From the NCBI GenBank assembly GCA_963661055.1, contig CAVLAC010000084.1, forward strand, positions 1 to 9,692: a DNA stretch of 9,692 nt, read 5' to 3'. Origin of the DNA: UBA1067 sp963661055 (GTDB taxonomy: Bacteria > Verrucomicrobiota > Kiritimatiellia > RFP12 > UBA1067). This document shows positions 6,259 through 9,692 of the stretch, one piece after another (the stretch's first letter is position 1; every line of letters starts with the position of its first letter). A program made the translations under genes and the position numbers. The notes beneath the pieces are model-generated. The model was not told where the DNA came from. It was given only the letters and a program-made list of their open reading frames with translations, and did no database searches.

Positions 6259-6264
6259 TATCAT
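6236..6264 (+). promoter_or_regulatory. Sigma70-type promoter of the first ATPase gene
   Basis: TTGAAA (6236-6241) and TATCAT (6259-6264) each match the consensus at five of six positions and are 17 bp apart. Transcription would start near 6271, leaving a short leader before the ATG at 6299. The fourth 32-bp-phased motif (6247-6258) fills the spacer, which is a typical repressor position. Confidence 0.55.
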
Positions 6265-6298
6265 ATTATGCGTTGACTGAGATAATAGGATAAAATTA

Positions 6299-7639
6299 AT
6301 GAGAAGAGCGATAGAATCTGAACTTATTGCTTGGAAAGAATCTAGCGAACGGAAACCTCTCATTTTGCTAGGTGCGCGGCAGGTTGGTAAGACTTGGCTG
6401 ATGCGAGACTTTGCCAAGAAAAACTTTGCCGCCACTCATGAGTTTAACTTCGATAGTACGCCTGCCTTGAGCGAGCTCTTTCGGGATAGCAAAGAACCCA
6501 AAGACATCCTCCCGAAGCTCTCTGTTTTTAGCGAGCGAAAGATAGATATTGCACACGATGTTATTATCTTTGATGAGATTCAAGCGTGCCCTGATGCATT
6601 AAATTCGCTAAAGTATTTCCGTGAGAAATGCCCGCAATTGGCAGTTATGGCGGCGGGCTCTCTCTTGGGCGTAAAATTGAGGCAACAGAAAGAAAATGGA
6701 AGAACGGACTCGTCATTCGCTTCGCCCCAGTCCTATCCTGTGGGGCAAGTTGAGCTTATTGATGTTGAGCCACTCTCTTTCTCGGAGTTCTTAAGTGCAC
6801 ATAAAGAAGCATTAGCTGAATATTATCTAACGATAAAAGGCGTTGAGCCTTTGCCCGAGGTATTTCATCGGCAACTTTTGGATGAATACGCACTTTATTT
6901 GACACTGGGCGGAATGCCCGAAGTAATTGCTTCATATCTTAAGAACGGAGACCCCAAGCGCGTCCTGAAGCTCCAACACGATCTTGTGACACTCTATGAA
7001 GATGATATTGTTAAATACAATAGCGAAATAGATGCCGCGAAGATACTCGTCGTCTTGCGGTCAATTGTCCCTCAATTGGCGAAGGAGAATGGTAAGTTCG
7101 TTTATGGTGCACTAAAAGACGGAGCTCGTGCGCGTGGTTATGAAGAGTCAATAGAGTGGCTTCTTTCGGCACGGATTGTGAGGCGTGTAAATAATCTCTC
7201 AAAGATGGACTATCCGCTCAGTTCGTATACAATGCGCAATGCTTTTAAGCTTTATATGAACGATGTGGGGTTATTGAAGCAAATGGCGGGCATAACCAAC
7301 GAGTCTCTTATGCTTAAACGAGATTTCGCATTTAAGGGAAGCTTTGTCGAGAATTATATCCTTCAACAATTGATAGGGCGTACAGAGGGAGAAGTTCATT
7401 ATTGGTCGGAGCGCGCCGAGCGCGAGATTGACTTTGTCGTGCAACAAGGTGGGGAGATAATCCCAATCGAGGTGAAGGCAGGTACGAATAAGAAGTCCGC
7501 GTCATTTAAGAGTTATGTTAATCAAAATAAGCCGAAGTATGCTATCCGCTTTTCGGAGTTGAACTTGCGAAAAGATGGAGGTTTTGTAAATATTCCGTTC
7601 TATCTCGCCGAGCGTTATTCACATTGCCTTCAGGGCTGA
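6299..7639 (+). CDS. AAA-type ATPase with DUF4143 C-terminal domain
   Basis: A 446-residue protein. The N-terminal P-loop domain (AAA_14 type, PF13173) has Walker A GARQVGKT (25-32), Walker B VIIFDE (88-93) and a sensor-like AAGSLLG (118-124). A middle helical part leads to a C-terminal domain typical of DUF4143 (PF13635), ending with REIDFVVQQGG and then EVK (391-393). The Asp378 ... Glu391-x-Lys393 pattern resembles a PD-(D/E)xK nuclease-fold active site. These proteins are widespread, often multicopy and of unknown role. AGGA (6287-6290) lies 8 nt before the ATG. The gene looks more A/T-rich than the pst genes, in keeping with an accessory origin. It appears monocistronic; a repeat fragment starts right at its stop codon. 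Confidence 0.9.
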   Translation: MRRAIESELIAWKESSERKPLILLGARQVGKTWLMRDFAKKNFAATHEFNFDSTPALSELFRDSKEPKDILPKLSVFSERKIDIAHDVIIFDEIQACPDALNSLKYFREKCPQLAVMAAGSLLGVKLRQQKENGRTDSSFASPQSYPVGQVELIDVEPLSFSEFLSAHKEALAEYYLTIKGVEPLPEVFHRQLLDEYALYLTLGGMPEVIASYLKNGDPKRVLKLQHDLVTLYEDDIVKYNSEIDAAKILVVLRSIVPQLAKENGKFVYGALKDGARARGYEESIEWLLSARIVRRVNNLSKMDYPLSSYTMRNAFKLYMNDVGLLKQMAGITNESLMLKRDFAFKGSFVENYILQQLIGRTEGEVHYWSERAEREIDFVVQQGGEIIPIEVKAGTNKKSASFKSYVNQNKPKYAIRFSELNLRKDGGFVNIPFYLAERYSHCLQG

Positions 7640-7640
7640 G

Positions 7641-7674
7641 GGGGCGGAGTTTTTAACACAGAGGCACAGAGAAG
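7641..7674 (+). repeat. Truncated palindromic element and CACAGAGG repeat
   Basis: Directly after the ATPase stop, GGGGCGGAGT (7641-7650) matches the first half of the palindromic element found inverted at 7751-7779. It then breaks off into TTTTAACACAGAGGCACAGAG, a string of the dispersed-repeat type. The second half of the hairpin is missing, so this is a partial copy. Confidence 0.45.
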
Positions 7675-7718
7675 CGGTAAGAGTTTGAGCGTTGAATGCG
7701 ACCCTACCAATCGCTTCG

Positions 7719-7733
7719 CCTGATTCTTTCAGG
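7719..7733. repeat. Small hairpin
   Basis: CCTGA and TCAGG pair around a TTCTT loop (7719-7733). It lies 80 bp after the ATPase stop with no T run beyond it, so it is at most a weak 3'-end structure. Confidence 0.3.
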
Positions 7734-7751
7734 TATACGGCTTCTTTTCAC

Positions 7752-7779
7752 GGGGCGGAAGGGACTCCGCCCCCTACCA
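7752..7779 (-). repeat. Palindromic element, copy 3 (inverted, AGTCCCTT loop)
   Basis: On the minus strand this reads GGTAG, then a stem GGGGCGG/CCGCCCC around AGTCCCTT (loop at 7766-7759). It has the same layout as copies 1 and 4 with a different but fully paired stem. It points toward copy 4, and the two together make an 18/21 inverted repeat with a 19-nt spacer. Confidence 0.7.
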
Positions 7780-7799
7780 GCCCCACGGTAGCGTAAGGT

Positions 7800-7827
7800 G
7801 GTAGGGCGGGCAGTCCCTTGCCCGCCG
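7800..7827 (+). repeat. Palindromic element, copy 4 (AGTCCCTT loop)
   Basis: A 28-bp exact duplicate of copy 1 (5945-5972): GGTAG, then GGCGGGC/GCCCGCC around AGTCCCTT (7812-7819). It lies about 40 bp before the promoter of the acetyltransferase gene. Confidence 0.75.
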
Positions 7828-7864
7828 CGGGTGAGATAAATATCCCCGCATATTCACCGAAAAA

Positions 7865-7873
7865 TGGTATAAT
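7865..7873 (+). promoter_or_regulatory. Extended -10 promoter of the acetyltransferase gene
   Basis: TGGTATAAT is a consensus TATAAT (7868-7873) with the TG extension that can replace a -35 box. No good -35 is seen 17 bp upstream. The leader to the ATG at 7900 would be about 20 nt and carries AAGGAG at 7885-7890. Confidence 0.55.
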
Positions 7874-7899
7874 AGAGGTCTTACAAGGAGAGAAATGGT

Positions 7900-8484
7900 A
7901 TGGCAATAGATAAGACGGAACTTCCGCTTAAGGATATGAACAATGATCCTGAGGTGCTTGCACGCTTTGCCGCGTGCAAGGATAAGTGTCACGCCTATAA
8001 CTTACTGAAGCCCTCGGATGTCGCGGCAAAAAACGCGGCACTTAAGGGCATCTTGGGTAAGATTGGCGGACGCCTCACCATCCAACCCAACTTCTGGTGC
8101 GACTTTGGCACAAATATCGAGGTCGGCGATAACTTCTTCGCCAATCACGGACTCACCATCCTTGATACCGCCAAAGTGACTTTTGGCGATAATGTGTTCA
8201 TTGGACCTGATTGCGGATTCTATACGGCGGGGCATCCGCTCGATATTGAGCGCCGCAATCAGGGGCTCGAATACGCGCTCCCAATCACAGTTGGGGATAA
8301 TGTGTGGATTGGCGGACATGTCACCGTGTGCCCAGGCGTTACCATCGGCGAAGGTTCCGTCATTGGTGCGGGAGCCGTCGTTACGCACAGCGTCCCACCT
8401 AATAGCCTCGCCGTGGGCAACCCCTGCTGTGTCATCCGTAAGCTCAACACTCGCCCCGAAAGCAGCAAAAGCAAAGCTAATTAA
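7900..8484 (+). CDS. Sugar O-acetyltransferase, maltose/galactoside acetyltransferase family
   Basis: A 194-residue cytoplasmic enzyme that should transfer acetyl from acetyl-CoA to a hydroxyl of a sugar. The left-handed beta-helix is built from hexapeptide repeats, visible as IEVGDN, VTFGDNVFIG, ITVGDNVWIGG, VTIGEGSVIGAGAVV. The catalytic His is H112 in YTAGHPLD, with the family Asn at N82 in FFANHGLTILD and Trp136 in VWIGG. The N-terminal helical part is a little short and lacks the usual ML-x-GE-x-Y start of maltose acetyltransferases; the C-terminus is a short polar tail. AAGGAG 9 nt upstream supports this ATG over one at 7895, which runs into a stop after four codons. The exact substrate (maltose, galactoside or other) cannot be told. 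It stands alone under its own promoter. Confidence 0.9.
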   Translation: MAIDKTELPLKDMNNDPEVLARFAACKDKCHAYNLLKPSDVAAKNAALKGILGKIGGRLTIQPNFWCDFGTNIEVGDNFFANHGLTILDTAKVTFGDNVFIGPDCGFYTAGHPLDIERRNQGLEYALPITVGDNVWIGGHVTVCPGVTIGEGSVIGAGAVVTHSVPPNSLAVGNPCCVIRKLNTRPESSKSKAN

Positions 8485-8510
8485 TGCTGTCTAAATGCCC
8501 ACCCTCATAT

Positions 8511-8570
8511 ATTCGGTTATAAGTTGAATAGAACTATAAAACCACCGCTCTATTCAACCTATAACCGAAT
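8511..8570. repeat. 22-bp inverted repeat with 16-nt spacer
   Basis: The left arm 8511-8532 and right arm 8549-8570 are complementary at 21 of 22 positions. The arms begin with ATTCGGTTATA and end with GTTGAATAGA. There is no T run after it, so it is not an ordinary terminator, though it lies 27 bp after the acetyltransferase stop. The core ATTCGGTTATAA returns at 8593-8604 inside the next promoter, which points to protein binding sites. Confidence 0.75.
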
Positions 8571-8587
8571 AAATCACACATTCCCTC

Positions 8588-8616
8588 TTTCAATTCGGTT
8601 ATAAATGTGATATAAT
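8588..8616 (+). promoter_or_regulatory. Promoter of the second ATPase gene with an operator in the spacer
   Basis: A perfect TATAAT (8611-8616) with only a poor -35 candidate (TTTCAA, 8588-8593) 17 bp upstream. The spacer holds ATTCGGTTATAA (8593-8604), identical to the start of the left arm of the inverted repeat at 8511. A protein bound here would block RNA polymerase. The leader runs to the ATG at 8639 with AAAGGA at 8625-8630. Confidence 0.55.
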
Positions 8617-8638
8617 ATTAGGCGAAAGGATTTTGAAA

Positions 8639-9692
8639 ATGGTAAAAAGAAGCGACTATCTAGCGAAAATACGCCCTTTTGTAGGGTTGGACATCATTAA
8701 GGTCATTACAGGCATTCGCCGTAGTGGCAAGTCCGTTCTTATGGAACAAGTGCGGCAGATGATTGCAAAAGAGATAGACACCGCCGCGCAATTCGTTGTC
8801 CTTAACTTGGAACTCGGGGAGAATAGACGATTCCTTGATAAGGACATTTTGCACGACTATGTGCTTGAAAAAGCGAATGAGAATGCTAAAGCTAAGACAT
8901 ATGTCTTCATTGATGAAGTGAGCGAGGTAGTCGAGTGGGAGAAGACAATCAATTCTCTGCGCACACACCCCAATATTGATGTCTACATAACAGGTTCTAA
9001 CTCAAAGCTTCTCTCGGGGGAATTGGCAACTTATTTGACTGGACGCTATGTGGAAATACGTGTTCTGCCGTTTTCCTTCAAAGAGTTCTGTTTAGCGATG
9101 CCATCTTTCTCGCAGGAGCAGGCTTTCAATACTTACCTTGAATTGGGTGGCATGCCGTTTTTGTCACAACTCGCTTTAGAGGAGCGGGCGAGTAGGGGCT
9201 ACTTGAATGATTTGTATGCCTCTATTCTAATGAAGGATGTCGTCGTTAGACATAAGGTTCGTGATGTGGAACTACTATCCCGCATTATCAATTATGTGAT
9301 GAGTGAATCGGGACATATGGTGTCCGCTGCGAGTATTCAGCGCTACTTGAAACACGAGAACCGCAAGATTTCCTTTGAGACGGTGATGAACTACCTGATG
9401 TACTCAGAAGAATCCTTCCTCTTTAGCGCGGTTAAGTGTGAGGATGTACTTGGCAAGCGGCTCTTGGATGTTGAGGCGAAATATTATGTGACGGATCTTG
9501 GTATGCGCCGCGCTATCTTGGGTGGCGGTATTGCTCGCGATATAGACCAAACTCTTGAGACAGTTGTTTACTTGGAACTCCTCCGCCGCGATTATCAAGT
9601 ATCCGTCGGACGCGTGAAGGAGAAGGAAGTGGACTTTGTCTGTCAACGCGGCAAAGAGCGGCTGTATGTTCAGGTGACTTATATGATGGCAA
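8639..9692 (+). CDS. AAA-type ATPase, DUF4143-like, incomplete at right edge
   Basis: The frame is open from the ATG at 8639 to the window end (351 residues, no stop), so the C-terminus is missing. The N-terminal P-loop domain has Walker A GIRRSGKS (25-32), Walker B YVFIDE (88-93) and a sensor region YITGSNS followed by LTGRYVEI and LPFSFKEF, the pattern of the AAA_14/DUF4143 family in its GIRRSGKS branch. The C-terminal fold starts with KEVDFVCQRG (329-338), but the position equivalent to Glu-x-Lys of the 6299-7639 protein reads QVT (345-347). If it has the nuclease-like fold, its catalytic set looks degenerate. The start is backed by AAAGGA 8 nt upstream. Function is unknown. Confidence 0.88.
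   Translation, partial: MVKRSDYLAKIRPFVGLDIIKVITGIRRSGKSVLMEQVRQMIAKEIDTAAQFVVLNLELGENRRFLDKDILHDYVLEKANENAKAKTYVFIDEVSEVVEWEKTINSLRTHPNIDVYITGSNSKLLSGELATYLTGRYVEIRVLPFSFKEFCLAMPSFSQEQAFNTYLELGGMPFLSQLALEERASRGYLNDLYASILMKDVVVRHKVRDVELLSRIINYVMSESGHMVSAASIQRYLKHENRKISFETVMNYLMYSEESFLFSAVKCEDVLGKRLLDVEAKYYVTDLGMRRAILGGGIARDIDQTLETVVYLELLRRDYQVSVGRVKEKEVDFVCQRGKERLYVQVTYMMA

Noticed and set aside
6151..6278. CRISPR-like periodic repeat
   Set aside because: Only about 12 bases are shared per 32-bp unit, the motif is A-rich and degenerate, and spacers are too short; no cas genes are present.
8511..8570. Invertible promoter (phase-variable switch)
   Set aside because: The 16-nt segment between the arms is too short to hold a promoter, and the real -10 lies outside it at 8611; no recombinase is in the window.
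9404..9646. Minus-strand open frame of 80 codons at the right end
   Set aside because: Antisense to the second ATPase, whose frame is open and motif-rich across the whole stretch.

Overview
The window carries a phosphate-acquisition locus on the minus strand (about 326-5904). To its right is an accessory region on the plus strand (about 5905-9692) with two unrelated-looking AAA-type ATPase genes and a sugar O-acetyltransferase, set among palindromic and dispersed repeats. The organism must be a diderm (Gram-negative-type) bacterium, because a signal-peptide-bearing outer-membrane beta-barrel with a terminal Phe heads the phosphate locus. The intergenic repeat style (GC-rich hairpins, CACGGATT and CACAGAGGCACAGAG strings) and the abundance of DUF4143 ATPases recall host-associated Verrucomicrobiota/Kiritimatiellota/Lentisphaerota-like genomes. 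That placement is an inference from general impression; no marker gene is present.

Layout. 1-325 has no convincing gene. It holds a perfect palindrome (48-80), a 12-bp tandem repeat, and what looks like a complete small-RNA unit on the plus strand: a sigma70 promoter at 170-199, a 36-nt imperfect hairpin, and a terminator hairpin ending in five T at 321. From 326 to 5812, read right to left, come porin, pstS, pstC, pstA, pstB and phoU. The gaps are 86, 18, 3, 15 and 1 nt, so pstS to phoU is one operon. Both the porin and pstS are preceded by a similar promoter: 11-bp-phased CTAAC/T-type half-sites followed by CATAAT in exactly the same register, which is the architecture expected for PhoB/PhoP-type Pho boxes.

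5905-6298 is a repeat mosaic followed by four GCAAAAA motifs at an exact 32-bp spacing that overlap the promoter of the first DUF4143-type ATPase (6299-7639). 7640-7899 again holds palindromic repeats and the promoter of a maltose/galactoside O-acetyltransferase-like gene (7900-8484). 8511-8604 carries a 22-bp inverted repeat plus a third copy of its core inside the promoter of a second ATPase. That gene starts at 8639 and runs off the right edge.

How it works together: the porin would let phosphate into the periplasm, PstS binds it, PstC/PstA/PstB pump it across the inner membrane using ATP, and PhoU links transporter state to the (unseen) sensor kinase. The accessory genes have no visible link to phosphate. 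The most unusual material is non-coding: the candidate sRNA, the covarying hairpin family with an invariant AGTCCCTT loop, the 32-bp-phased A-tract sites, and the inverted repeat that looks like an autoregulatory operator.
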